A stretch of 64,000 nt of DNA. Source: JALZKA01 sp033856515 (GTDB taxonomy: Bacteria > Actinomycetota > Thermoleophilia > Solirubrobacterales > 70-9). This document shows, piece by piece, positions 25,969 through 34,497 of the stretch. Where the stretch lies: positions 1-64,000 of the forward strand of contig JAWVEY010000040.1 of the NCBI GenBank assembly GCA_033856515.1, written 5' to 3'. The notes beneath the pieces were generated by a model that saw nothing but the letters and a program-made list of their open reading frames with translations, was not told the DNA's origin and made no database searches. Made by a program: the position numbers and the translations under genes. The first letter of the stretch is position 1; the number at the start of each line of letters is the position of its first letter.

Positions 25969-26678
25969 CTGCGATGCGGGGAGCCCAGCGGCTCCGGCCG
26001 CTCGGGAACCAGCGGAAGCACGAGCGAGGCGACGGTTTCCGACTGGCCGCCGCCGCGAATGCGCAGCTCTCCGCCGTTCTGGCGTGCGAGCCTGCGCGTG
26101 ACACGCAGGCCGTGTCCCCGCCTCGGGTCTGCATGTTCGCGAATACGCCCGGTCCTGACGCCGCCCGAATCGCGCACGACGAGGTCGATCCGGTCCCCAT
26201 GCCTAACGCCTTCAAGCGTGATCCGTCCGCCGCCGTGTTCGAGCGCGTTGGCGATCAGGTTGTCGAGCGCTTGCGAGACCCGGAGCGGATCGACATCGGC
26301 CAAAGCGTCGCCGCACCGCCACCGGACCGCGATACGCCGGCCCGCACGGGCAGCGCGCGCTCGCCAGCGTTCGCAGGCAGCGATCGCAAGCATCCGGGCC
26401 TCAACGGGCCGGCGCCTGAAATCGACGCTCCCGCCGTTCACCTTGCGATCGAGGTCGCGAAGGGCAGCGAGCGCGAGCTCGAGCGGGTCGAGACCGTCCT
26501 GACCCGCGGGCTTCGCGGCGAGCGCAAGTGCCTGAAGCGGACGCCGCAGCTCATGGAGACACTCGTTGAGCGTGCGGCGTCGCCTGCCCTCGATCACCCG
26601 GCCGCCCGCAACAACGAGCGCCATCGAGATCGCCATCGGAAAGAGCGCGCCAAGCGATGGCACGAGCGCGTCGCTCAT
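25965..26678 (-). CDS. Sensor histidine kinase, short form
   Basis: 237 residues. A single N-terminal membrane segment (about 8-27) is followed by the dimerisation/phosphoacceptor helix with LNECLHELRRPLQALAL (candidate phosphoacceptor His in the H box) and an HATPase domain with the N box SQALDNLIANALEHGG, VVRDSGG and HGLRVTRRLARQNGGEL. There is no periplasmic sensor domain, and the G1 box is degenerate (DSGGVRTG). It overlaps the response regulator upstream and the CpaB-like gene downstream by 4 bp each, so all three are one unit. The signal is unknown. Confidence 0.87.
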   Translation of the reverse strand: MSDALVPSLGALFPMAISMALVVAGGRVIEGRRRRTLNECLHELRRPLQALALAAKPAGQDGLDPLELALAALRDLDRKVNGGSVDFRRRPVEARMLAIAACERWRARAARAGRRIAVRWRCGDALADVDPLRVSQALDNLIANALEHGGGRITLEGVRHGDRIDLVVRDSGGVRTGRIREHADPRRGHGLRVTRRLARQNGGELRIRGGGQSETVASLVLPLVPERPEPLGSPHRR

Positions 26679-27418
26679 GCGGGCAGAAGCCGGTAGCCCA
26701 CGCCCCAGCAGTTTGTGATGAATCGGGCTCCCTCAGGATCGAGCTTTCGGCGTAAGCGGCTGGCATGGGAGTCGAGCGTTCGCGTTCGCCCCAGGGTGCG
26801 ATAGCCCCAGATGTCGCGCAGGAGCTCGGACTTCGTGAACACACGATGCGGGTCCGAGGCGAGCGTCAGGAGGAGCTCGTATTCCTTGTTGGCGAGCGTC
26901 ACCTCGCCGCCGTCCACCGTGACCTCACGCCGCGACGGGTCGATCGCGAGGTCGCCGATGCGGATCGGGCCGGACCGGCGCTCGTCGCGGCGGCCGAGCA
27001 CCGACCTCATCCGCGCCGACAGCTCAGGGAAGTAGAAGGGCTTCGGGATGTAGTCGTCGGCGCCCTCCACCAGCCCGCGCGTGCGATCGGTGTCGCTTCC
27101 GCGCCCTGAGAGCACGATCACGGGAAGCTGCGAGTCGTAGCGCCCGGTCGTCCGCTCCGCGCGGCGTATCTCGCGCAGGACGTCGAGCCCAGATGCGTCC
27201 GGCAGCTCGATGTCGAGCAAGAGGAGATCCGGGGTGCGGTAGTGGCACTGCCGCAGCGCGTCGGCTGCGGATGGCGCCGGGATCGCGTCGTAGCGATCCG
27301 CGGTCAGGTAGTCGCAAAGGAGCTCGAGGGTCGCCTCGTCGTCCTCGCAGACCACGACGACGCCGAGCGGCTTCTCCTCGGGGAGGATTGGCAGATGGGA
27401 CTGGGTGGCGTTCTCCAT
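26675..27418 (-). CDS. OmpR-family response regulator
   Basis: 247 residues. The receiver domain has the acidic pair VVCEDDEATL, the phosphorylated Asp in DLLLLDIELPDASG, the Ser switch in IVLSGRGSDTD and Lys in YIPKPFYFPEL. The C-terminal winged helix has EVTLANKEYELLLTLA and the recognition region TRTLDSHASRLRRKLDP. It heads the operon with the short kinase and the CpaB-like gene and starts across a 195-bp gap from the divergent unknown gene. Confidence 0.93.
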   Translation of the reverse strand: MENATQSHLPILPEEKPLGVVVVCEDDEATLELLCDYLTADRYDAIPAPSAADALRQCHYRTPDLLLLDIELPDASGLDVLREIRRAERTTGRYDSQLPVIVLSGRGSDTDRTRGLVEGADDYIPKPFYFPELSARMRSVLGRRDERRSGPIRIGDLAIDPSRREVTVDGGEVTLANKEYELLLTLASDPHRVFTKSELLRDIWGYRTLGRTRTLDSHASRLRRKLDPEGARFITNCWGVGYRLLPA

Positions 27419-27613
27419 GCCACCGACAACCCCGCGGCGCTCGCGCGCGCCCCCCTCGCCCGGCCCTGCGCACCCTGCCCGTTCGACAACGCGAGTGCAA
27501 ACCCTCTTTCAGTTGGAGGATCGGAGCGCCGCACCTCGACCGCGTGCGTAAAGATGCCCCCGCTGCATCGCATCAACGATGGAGCATCAAAAGAAACGGG
27601 AGAACGAAGCTCA

Positions 27614-28078
27614 GTGGAAAAGGCAACTCGACGGGGGAACTACGAGTCCGGATCGGACTACGTGCTCGAGTACGGCGAGCTTCGCTTCTCGTTCAACGAG
27701 GAGGACTTCGCGCAAAGGGTGGAACAGGCGGCGGTGAAGCTCGACTTCGTCGATCACGGCCTGGCCCACGATGAGCTCCACGACCTGCTCGAGCTCGCGG
27801 TCAACGGCGAGATCGCCGATCCCTTCTCCACCCTCGGCGAGCACATCAACGAGAACTGGACGGAGCTCGTCGGCCCGTCGAACAAGAGCCTCGTCCACTG
27901 GCTCCGCCGCCTCGTCTTCCGCGGCGCCTGGCTCGACCAGCGCGTAAAGGAAGGCGAGCTGGATGTCGTCTTCGACGACGACACCCACACCTTCGGCTAC
28001 GTGCAGCCTGAGCGCGACGCCGAGCCGATTGAGCTTTCACGCGAGCCCTCATGGGCTCGTCTCGCTTATAGGCCCTAG
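27614..28078 (+). CDS. Conserved-type hypothetical protein, 154 residues
   Basis: Acidic soluble protein without signal peptide or membrane segment. I see no known motif; the sequence mixes charged helices (FNEEDFAQRVEQAAVKLDF, HDELHDLLELAVNG) with a C-terminal beta-like part (ELDVVFDDDTHTFGYVQ). I start it at the GTG at 27614, preceded by GGGAGA 9 nt upstream; the same frame is open back to 27242, but that overlaps the response regulator. The 195-bp gap 27419-27613 presumably carries divergent promoters, though I cannot place one with confidence. Its stop overlaps that of the convergent rho-like gene. Confidence 0.7.
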   Translation: MEKATRRGNYESGSDYVLEYGELRFSFNEEDFAQRVEQAAVKLDFVDHGLAHDELHDLLELAVNGEIADPFSTLGEHINENWTELVGPSNKSLVHWLRRLVFRGAWLDQRVKEGELDVVFDDDTHTFGYVQPERDAEPIELSREPSWARLAYRP

Positions 28079-29538
28079 CTCAGACTCTTCAGGACGTCTG
28101 CGTTCGAGCTCGCGCTCTCGAGGTGACGGCGGACGATGCCGGCTCCCTCGGGCGCGACCACCTCGGAAAGCTCGGAGCGAAGGCGTCGAAGCCCTTGCAT
28201 CTCCTCCTCGGAGAGGATCTTGTCGTCGCCGACGGCCCGGCATTCGCCGAAGACGAGAGCGGGTGAGATCCCCTCGGCCGCAAGCGTCGGGTCGAGCGTG
28301 ATCAGCGACGTCTCCGTAGTGGTGACGGCCTCAAGAGCCTCCCCCTCGTCGCCAAGCGTTGTCGCAACGACGGTGAGGGTGCCGGCGTCCTCCTCGGCGA
28401 GCGCGCGCCCCGAACCGAAGAGGCGCTTCACGTCGTCGACGCCCTTGGCCGCCACGGCAAGCCTCGAAAGCGAGTCGCAGAGGAGCACGGCGTCCGCCCC
28501 CTTCGAAGCCTGTTTGCGGGCCCGCTCGACTGCCGTGCGAGCGACCTTCACCTGTTCTGAAGGCGAGAGATCGGCCGGGGCGAGAGCCAGGTCGGCCGAT
28601 GGGACCGCCTCGGTCCAAGCCGGGGCCTCCTCGGGGCGCTCATCGATCAAGAGAACAGTCAGTTCGACCCCGTCGACGCTCGCGAGTGCCTGAGCGAGGT
28701 CACGCAGGAGCGTCGTCCGACCGGCGCGCGGCGCGGCCTTGACGAGGACGCGCTGGCCGAATGCGAGCGGGGCCAAGAGGTCCGCCGCGCGCACGAGCCC
28801 GCTTGCGTCAGCGGGAAGCTCGATGCGGCGTGAGGGCGGGGCGGGCGTGAGCGAATCGAACGGGTCGGCCTTGGCAGCGCCTCCGCCTCCTCCTCCTCCT
28901 TTCTTCTTCGGCGTTGGCGCATCGACGGGCGGCTCGCCGTTCACGAGGTTGACCCTGACGAGCGCACGATGGCGCTCGCCGCGACGGGGCGCGCGGACCG
29001 GGCCGGTGACCTCATCGCCCTCCTTCATCTCGCAGCGGCGAACCTGCGAGGCGGAGACATAGACGTCGTCGTCGGAGCCCTCGACCGACAGGAACCCGTG
29101 GCGCTGGCGCGTGATCTCCAGCGTGCCGGTGATCTCCTCGGTCTCCTCGTTCTCCGGCGGCGGGCCGCGCTCGTCGCGATTGTCGCCGCCGAGCTTCTCG
29201 CGATTGCGGCCACCTCCGCCTCGTCCGCGACCTCCACGGTTACCGCGCCGGCGTGCTGCTGGCTTGCGCTCGGCGGGAGCATCGCCGGCAGGGGCGTCGT
29301 CGCCAGCGCTTGCCTCAGGCTTGTCGTCAAGGACCTTCAGCTCGTCGGTCTTCGTCTCGGGGTCTACCTTGGAAGCCTTACGGCGGGGCCAGCGCGAACG
29401 CTTCTTCTTGCCGCCGGCCTGGATCTCGGCGATCAACTCGTCACGGCCGAGCATGCGGTAGCCGTTCACGCCGACCTCCGCAGCCTTCGCGTGCAGATCG
29501 GCGAGGTGAAGCTGTGTTAGGTCCTCGGTCTCAGCCAT
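28075..29538 (-). CDS. Rho-like protein with altered P-loop (degenerate transcription terminator Rho)
   Basis: 487 residues with the full domain order of Rho: N-terminal Rho_N helices (LTQLHLADLHAKAAEVGVNG), an Arg/Gly-rich insert at about 95-125, a cold-shock-like RNA-binding domain (GTLEITRQRHGFL, DDVYVSASQVRR) and the RecA-type core with LLIDERPEEAPA and Walker B VLLCDSLSRLA. The Walker A lysine is changed: APRAGRTT at 269-276 has Arg274 (codon at 28717-28719) where Rho has Lys. About 17 residues including the Q-loop (canonical GGVDANAL) are missing between SRLA and KRLFG, and the R-loop KGTGN pattern is absent. RNA binding looks intact while ATP-driven translocation is doubtful. Whether a canonical rho exists elsewhere is not visible here. 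Confidence 0.82.
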   Translation of the reverse strand: MAETEDLTQLHLADLHAKAAEVGVNGYRMLGRDELIAEIQAGGKKKRSRWPRRKASKVDPETKTDELKVLDDKPEASAGDDAPAGDAPAERKPAARRRGNRGGRGRGGGGRNREKLGGDNRDERGPPPENEETEEITGTLEITRQRHGFLSVEGSDDDVYVSASQVRRCEMKEGDEVTGPVRAPRRGERHRALVRVNLVNGEPPVDAPTPKKKGGGGGGGAAKADPFDSLTPAPPSRRIELPADASGLVRAADLLAPLAFGQRVLVKAAPRAGRTTLLRDLAQALASVDGVELTVLLIDERPEEAPAWTEAVPSADLALAPADLSPSEQVKVARTAVERARKQASKGADAVLLCDSLSRLAVAAKGVDDVKRLFGSGRALAEEDAGTLTVVATTLGDEGEALEAVTTTETSLITLDPTLAAEGISPALVFGECRAVGDDKILSEEEMQGLRRLRSELSEVVAPEGAGIVRRHLESASSNADVLKSLS

Positions 29539-29618
29539 GGGCTCGGCAATCTAACCGAGCAGGAGTCCTTGAGCGCTTTAGCGCGAAACCGGCAGGTGCC
29601 GTTAGGTATCTACGAGAG

Positions 29619-30314
29619 TCAGCTGGACTGGACTGCGCGTGCCTCAACGAGGGCCTTCAGCCACTCGCCGAACTCGGGGCGGGTCTCCCAGTCGGCCTTG
29701 AACTTCTCGGCTCCCTGGGTGGTGAGCGGGTGGTCGAGCATCTGGCGCAGCACCTTCGCCGGGACCGTCGCGATCTCGCAGCCGAGCTTGGCCGAGGTGA
29801 CCACGTGCTCGGGGTGGCGGATCGACGCGGCGATGATCTGCGAGGTGACGCCACCCGCGCGGAAGCAGTCCACGATCTCCTTCACGACCGCGGTCGAGTC
29901 GACGGAGATGTCATCCAGTCGGCCCATGAAGCACGAGACGTAGGTCGCGCCCGCGCCCGCCGCCAGGAGGGCCTGGTTCGGTGAGAAGACGAGGGTCATG
30001 TTCACCGGAATGCCGTCGGAGGTGAGGGCGTGGGACGCCTCCAGGCCCTCCTTGCAGAACGGGACCTTGACGACAACGTGCTCGTGGAGCTCAGCGAGCG
30101 CCCGACCTTCGGCGATCATGCCCGGGCCGTCCTCGGAGACAACCTCGGCCGAGGTGGGGCCGTTCGCGAGGTCGCAGATGCGCTTGATGATGTCCCCGGG
30201 GTCGCCCTCTTCCTTCGCCAAGAGCGATGGGTTCGTGGTTGCCCCCGCAAGAATCCCCCATTTCGCGATCTCCTCGACCTCTGCGACCGATCCGGTGTCG
30301 ATGAACAGCCTCAC
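29619..30314 (-). CDS. tal: Transaldolase, small (TalC/FSA-like) type
   Basis: 231-residue Schiff-base aldolase of the small transaldolase family. MRLFIDTGSVAEVEEI and GATTNPSLLAKEE open the barrel; the Schiff-base lysine is Lys83 in VVVKVPFCKEG; VNMTLVFSPNQALLAA and YVSCFMGRLDD follow. Fructose-6-phosphate aldolases carry Tyr at the position of Phe129 here, so transaldolase activity in the pentose phosphate pathway is more likely. The 80-bp gap to rho holds small imperfect inverted repeats only. Confidence 0.9.
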   Translation of the reverse strand: MRLFIDTGSVAEVEEIAKWGILAGATTNPSLLAKEEGDPGDIIKRICDLANGPTSAEVVSEDGPGMIAEGRALAELHEHVVVKVPFCKEGLEASHALTSDGIPVNMTLVFSPNQALLAAGAGATYVSCFMGRLDDISVDSTAVVKEIVDCFRAGGVTSQIIAASIRHPEHVVTSAKLGCEIATVPAKVLRQMLDHPLTTQGAEKFKADWETRPEFGEWLKALVEARAVQSS

Positions 30315-30384
30315 GAGTCCTCCACTCCTATTGCTCTCTATTGCTTCCAGGCGTCTGATTCGAGCTTACGCCTCGAAGCGGCGG

Positions 30385-32094
30385 TCAGGCGGTTTTTGCG
30401 GGGTCCACACCCTCAGCCTCGGCCTCGACGAGCCAGGCTTCCGCGGAGCTTGCGACTTCTTCGCCGGTCCAGCCGAGCTCGCCACCGAGCACCTCTGCAA
30501 TGGGGCGCACGGCCTCGGCGGTTCGGAGCTGGGGCGCTGCGAGGATGCCGAGACGCGTCCGGCGCAAGAGAACGTCGGCGACCGATCGCGCCTGCTCGTA
30601 GCGCGCGGCGACCAGGACCTCGGCCATCAGGTCTGGCATCCCGTCGACGATCGGCTCACCCAACCCGCCCTGCTCCCCTGCCATGCGCAGCAATTTCGCT
30701 GAGAACTGCCCGTAGCGGAATCGCAGGAGGTCGGCCGTACGGTCGTGGTCGGCAACACCGAGGTCGCCCAGGGCCGCGAGGTCCTCGTCGGAAGCGGGCA
30801 TGCCGAGCGGCAGGTCGGCGGTCCGGCACGGCGCCTGACGCCCTTCGCGCTCGACCATGCGGTCCACCACCTGCTTCGCCATTCGCCGCCAGGTCGTGAG
30901 CTTGCCGCCGGTGATCGTGAGCATCCCCGACGATGTCTCATAGAGCTCGGCCTTCCGCGAGATGTCGACCGACTTGCGCGGGTCGCCGGTGGAGATGAGC
31001 GGCCTCACGCCCGCGTAGGAGCCGGTGATGTCGGCTCGGTCGAGATCGGTGCCGAAGAACGCGTTGGCCGCATTCAGCAGGTAGTCAATGTCTTCGCCCG
31101 ACGGTTCGATGTGGTCGAGCTCACCTTCGTAATCGCGGTCCGTCGTGCCGATCAGCGTGCGCCCGTACCACGGCAACGCGAAGATCGTGCGGTCCTCGCC
31201 CGCAGGGACGATGCACGCGGCGGTGCCGATATCGAGCTCGTCCTGCGAGACCGTCACATGCGTGCCGCGGCTGGGCGCGATCTTCGGCACCTCGGCCTCA
31301 TCGTGGATCTCGTCCGGGCGGATGCGATCGGCCCACACGCCGGTCGCGTTGATCACGTTCTGCGCCGCGACATCGAACGTCTCGCCCATCGCCGTCTCGC
31401 GGCATGAGACGCCCGTGGCGATCCCGTCCTTCTCGACGAGCTCAGTGACTTCGACGCCGTTCAGCGGCACGGCGCCGAACCGCTCGGCCTCGCCCAGGAT
31501 CGTGAGGACCAGCCGTGCGTCATCGGTCTGGCAGTCGTAGAAGAGGTAGGCCTCGCGGGGGTCGAGGGTGGCCAGGGCCGGGATGAGCTCCGACGCCTCG
31601 GCGCCCGGAATCGTGCGGTGGCGGTCCGGCGCCCAGCGCTCTGGATCCGGCATCGCGTCCGAGCCCTCGCCTCGGAGCGCAGCCTCCTTCCTCCGGTCGC
31701 GACGGGTGCCGACCCGGGTGGTGGCCATCACGTCGTACATGTTGAGCCCGATCCCGATCAGGCGGTTCTTCTTGCCCTCCCCCAGGCTCGGCACCAGGAA
31801 CGGGGTCGGGTAAACGAGATGCGGGGCCATTTCGACCATGAGCTGGCGCTCGAGCAGCGCCTCTCGGACGAGACCCAGGTCGAAGTTCTGGAGGTAGCGC
31901 AGGCCGCCGTGGACCATCTTGGACGACCGGCTCGACGTGCCCGACGCCCAGTCGGCCCGCTCGATGATCGCCACCGAGTACCCGCGAGACGCGGCGTCGA
32001 GCGCGACGCCGGCGCCGGTGACTCCGCCCCCGATGACGACCACGTCCCACTCCTCGGCCTGAAGGGCGTCAAGGGCGTCTTTTCGGGAGAGCAT
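30385..32094 (-). CDS. glpD: FAD-dependent glycerol-3-phosphate dehydrogenase
   Basis: 569 residues. The FAD-binding motif is VVVIGGGVTGAGVALDAASR; SGTSSRSSKMVHGGLRYLQN is the GlpD/GlpA signature; APSRGTHVTVSQDEL and WYGRTLIGTTDRDYEG lie in the substrate domain; GKLTTWRRMAKQVVD is followed by the C-terminal helical domain. It oxidises sn-glycerol-3-phosphate to dihydroxyacetone phosphate at the membrane face, passing electrons to quinone. It starts 9 bp after the nitroreductase stop on the same strand. glpK and glpF are not nearby. Confidence 0.95.
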   Translation of the reverse strand: MLSRKDALDALQAEEWDVVVIGGGVTGAGVALDAASRGYSVAIIERADWASGTSSRSSKMVHGGLRYLQNFDLGLVREALLERQLMVEMAPHLVYPTPFLVPSLGEGKKNRLIGIGLNMYDVMATTRVGTRRDRRKEAALRGEGSDAMPDPERWAPDRHRTIPGAEASELIPALATLDPREAYLFYDCQTDDARLVLTILGEAERFGAVPLNGVEVTELVEKDGIATGVSCRETAMGETFDVAAQNVINATGVWADRIRPDEIHDEAEVPKIAPSRGTHVTVSQDELDIGTAACIVPAGEDRTIFALPWYGRTLIGTTDRDYEGELDHIEPSGEDIDYLLNAANAFFGTDLDRADITGSYAGVRPLISTGDPRKSVDISRKAELYETSSGMLTITGGKLTTWRRMAKQVVDRMVEREGRQAPCRTADLPLGMPASDEDLAALGDLGVADHDRTADLLRFRYGQFSAKLLRMAGEQGGLGEPIVDGMPDLMAEVLVAARYEQARSVADVLLRRTRLGILAAPQLRTAEAVRPIAEVLGGELGWTGEEVASSAEAWLVEAEAEGVDPAKTA

Positions 32095-32103
32095 TGTGTG
32101 GTT

Positions 32104-32613
32104 CTAGTCGAGGTAGGTGACGACATCGGCGGTCTCGGGGCGCTCCGGAGCCGACTTCGGTTCGAATACCTCGCCCAGGTGGAGCAGGCCGACGAAGCGC
32201 TCGGAGTCCGGCACGCCGACGGCTTCGAGCCCGGCTGGGTCGCGCAGGACGTCCGGCGTTCGCCAGTAGCCGCCGAGCCCGCGCGCGTGGGCCGCGAGGA
32301 GAACGATGTATGCGGCGACAGCGGTCGAGTGGAGATCCTCCTCGTCCTGGACGGCATCACCGGTCTTTGCCGAAGAGACGACGATGAGCGTTGGCGCGCG
32401 GTCGAGCTTCGCCGCTGCCTCGGCGCCGGCGGCAGCCTTCAAGCGCTCCAGCGCGTCCGGTCCGATGACCCGAAACCGCCAGGGGACGGTCAGGTTGTGG
32501 TTTGGCGCCCACGAGGCGAGCTCGAAAAGCTCGCCTAGGACCTCTCGCGACACAGGGTCCTGCCGGTAAGCCTTGTGCGTCCGGCGGGTGCGAATGGCGG
32601 CTTCAACGTCCAC
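32104..32613 (-). CDS. Nitroreductase family protein (YdjA-like)
   Basis: 169 residues, FMN-dependent nitroreductase fold: RTRRTHKAYRQDPVSREVL, then SWAPNHNLTVPWRFRVI, and GLGGYWRTPDVL near the C-terminus. The APNHxLTxPWRF pattern resembles the YdjA group. It lies 21 bp downstream of a B12-riboswitch-led transport operon, which raises the question of the nitroreductase-fold enzyme BluB (5,6-dimethylbenzimidazole synthase), but BluB-specific features are not apparent. The physiological substrate is unknown. Confidence 0.86.
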   Translation of the reverse strand: MDVEAAIRTRRTHKAYRQDPVSREVLGELFELASWAPNHNLTVPWRFRVIGPDALERLKAAAGAEAAAKLDRAPTLIVVSSAKTGDAVQDEEDLHSTAVAAYIVLLAAHARGLGGYWRTPDVLRDPAGLEAVGVPDSERFVGLLHLGEVFEPKSAPERPETADVVTYLD

Positions 32614-32634
32614 GCCGCTAACCGTAGTTGGCGA

Positions 32635-34497
32635 CTAGGCCAGAGAGCGTCGGTAGTAGACGACGCCGCCTGCGACCAGGACGGCCAGAACGCCGCCACC
32701 GATGCCAGCCTTGGCTCCGTCCGAGAGCCCGCTGCCATCTTCGGCGTCCGGCTCTTCGCCCTCTTCCGCGACCTCCTGTGGTGAGTTTGTTTCGCTGGGC
32801 GAAACGTTTTCACCACGGGCGGTCTCTGCTTCCGAGGCGCCGCCTCCCCCTTCGTCCTGGCCACCCTTATTGCCGTCACCCTTCGATCCCGAGCCTTCGC
32901 CTCCGTTCCGCGCTCCACCCTCGCCGCCCGGGCCCTCCCCCGTCCTGCCCGGCCCATCTGAACCCTCCGGCGATCCCGCCCGGCTCCGCGGCGCCCGCGC
33001 CACAGCCCCGAGTGGGAACGGCCGCCGCGACACCGCGGTGAGCGCCTGCGCCGTCACCCACACAGGGGTCTGGTCGGACGCCCCCGAGTACGAATAGTGC
33101 CCATCCCCCGCCTGGCGCTTGGCGAGGTAGGAGACGCCCTTCGAGGTCGCCGACCCCGAGCCGTGCGCCGCGACGAGTCCCTGCACCGCCCAAGTGGTCG
33201 ACTGCGAGTTCACCACCCCGCCCGCGAGGGTCCAGCCTCCATCTCCCTTCTGGATCTGGGTGAGGTAGCGGGCGCCGTCCGAAACGGCGGACGAACTGCC
33301 ACCCGCCGCCGCAAGGGCCTGCAGGGCTGCGCCGGTCGAGTCTGCTTCAGAGCCGCGCCCAGGCGCGAAGCCCCAGCCGCCGTTCGCGTTCTGCGCGTCC
33401 CGCAGCCAGTCGGCCGACTTGGCGACATCACCCTGGCTGGCCGCGCGCAGCGCCAGGATGCCGAAGGCCGTGATGTTCACCTGGCCCTCCCAGGAACCGT
33501 CGCCTGAGCGCTTCGAGCGCAGCTGGGCGACCAGGTCGCGGCCCTCGAACGAACGCGAATTGATCCCGGCGCCCTCGAGAGCGAGGATCGTCCGCTCCAA
33601 GTCGGTCGCTGACGTGATCCGCACGTTCCGCAGGAAGTCGATCGGCGAGTCGCCGCCACTCTCCACATCAAGCGGGTTGATGCCCGCCGCCTCCAGCCCG
33701 AGCACCGCCCATGTGGTCATCGCCGCGGACGAGGGCTGGCCGGGCGTCGCCGCGAAGCCGCCGTCAGAATTCTGCGTGCGTTCGAGCCAGGCCCTGCCGC
33801 TGCTCACATCCGCTCGCGCCTCGGGAGCGCCCGCGAAGCCCAGCGAGACGACCAATGCGGCCAGCGCGACAGGCAGAGCCCCGGCCGGATGCCACGTGAA
33901 CTCGAGCCGGTCCCGGAAGCGGGCGATCATCCGCACCAGCGCCGGGCCGGCGGCAAATGCGATCGCGAAGTTGCCGGCCGCATGCGCAAGGTTGAACGGG
34001 ACACCTCGCGCCGAGAGTGCGAGATAACGGTCGAGCGACTGCTCGCCTCCGTAGGTGACCATTACCGACAGGTCCAGGAGCGCACCGTAGAGCAGGCCCA
34101 TCGCACCGCAGGCCAGCGCCAGCCAAAGACGTCCGAGATCCCGGCCGGCGGCCACGGCGAGTCCCCCGCCGGCAAGCCCAGCGAGGCCCCATCCCGCCAT
34201 CTGCCAGATCGTCCACGGACCCTGCCCGAGCCAGATGTTGGAGATCGGCGCCGCGAGCGCGCCGACCATGAACCCGGGCGGTCCGCCAAGGGCATAGCCG
34301 GTGAGGAGCGCGACGTCCGTGGTGCCGACGACGTTCGGGATCGGGGCGAGCACCAGCCGCGACGCGACGGCGAGCGCGGTTAGCGAAGCGACCAGGGCGA
34401 CGACCCGCGAGCTCGGCCGCGAGCGCTCGAACCACGCCACACCCACTCCGATGACGAGGAGGATTCCGAGCGTGGTCGCGAGGCGGAAATCCATCAA
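32635..34497 (-). CDS. ECF S-component-like membrane domain fused to exported alpha/alpha-barrel (transcobalamin alpha-domain-like)
   Basis: 620 residues in three parts. Residues 1-220 hold about six membrane segments in an S-component-like layout (SRLVLAPIPNVVGTTDVALL, GYALGGPPGFMVGALAAPIS). Residues 225-500 carry repeated QW-type turns, QNSDGGFAATPG, GDGSWEGQ, NANGGWGFAPG, GDGGWTLAGG and GDGHYSYSG, as in prenyltransferase/squalene-cyclase repeats, an alpha6/alpha6 barrel. A Gly/Ser/Glu-rich linker follows, then a terminal membrane anchor (GIGGGVLAVLVAGGVVYYRR). The barrel should be outside the cell. It overlaps the EcfA gene by 4 bp in a cobalamin-riboswitch-led operon. The same barrel fold forms the N-terminal domain of intrinsic factor and transcobalamin, so a B12-capture role is inferred. 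Confidence 0.8.
   Translation of the reverse strand: MMDFRLATTLGILLVIGVGVAWFERSRPSSRVVALVASLTALAVASRLVLAPIPNVVGTTDVALLTGYALGGPPGFMVGALAAPISNIWLGQGPWTIWQMAGWGLAGLAGGGLAVAAGRDLGRLWLALACGAMGLLYGALLDLSVMVTYGGEQSLDRYLALSARGVPFNLAHAAGNFAIAFAAGPALVRMIARFRDRLEFTWHPAGALPVALAALVVSLGFAGAPEARADVSSGRAWLERTQNSDGGFAATPGQPSSAAMTTWAVLGLEAAGINPLDVESGGDSPIDFLRNVRITSATDLERTILALEGAGINSRSFEGRDLVAQLRSKRSGDGSWEGQVNITAFGILALRAASQGDVAKSADWLRDAQNANGGWGFAPGRGSEADSTGAALQALAAAGGSSSAVSDGARYLTQIQKGDGGWTLAGGVVNSQSTTWAVQGLVAAHGSGSATSKGVSYLAKRQAGDGHYSYSGASDQTPVWVTAQALTAVSRRPFPLGAVARAPRSRAGSPEGSDGPGRTGEGPGGEGGARNGGEGSGSKGDGNKGGQDEGGGGASEAETARGENVSPSETNSPQEVAEEGEEPDAEDGSGLSDGAKAGIGGGVLAVLVAGGVVYYRRSLA

Noticed and set aside
27242..27613. 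Longer start for the unknown gene ending at 28078
   Set aside because: Would overlap the response regulator on the other strand by about 180 bp. The GTG at 27614 has a good ribosome site.
32104..32613. BluB (5,6-dimethylbenzimidazole synthase) as identity of the nitroreductase
   Set aside because: Tempting because of the B12 riboswitch operon, but the APNHxLTxPWRF pattern fits the YdjA-like group, and a 21-bp gap with no overlap gives only weak operon evidence.
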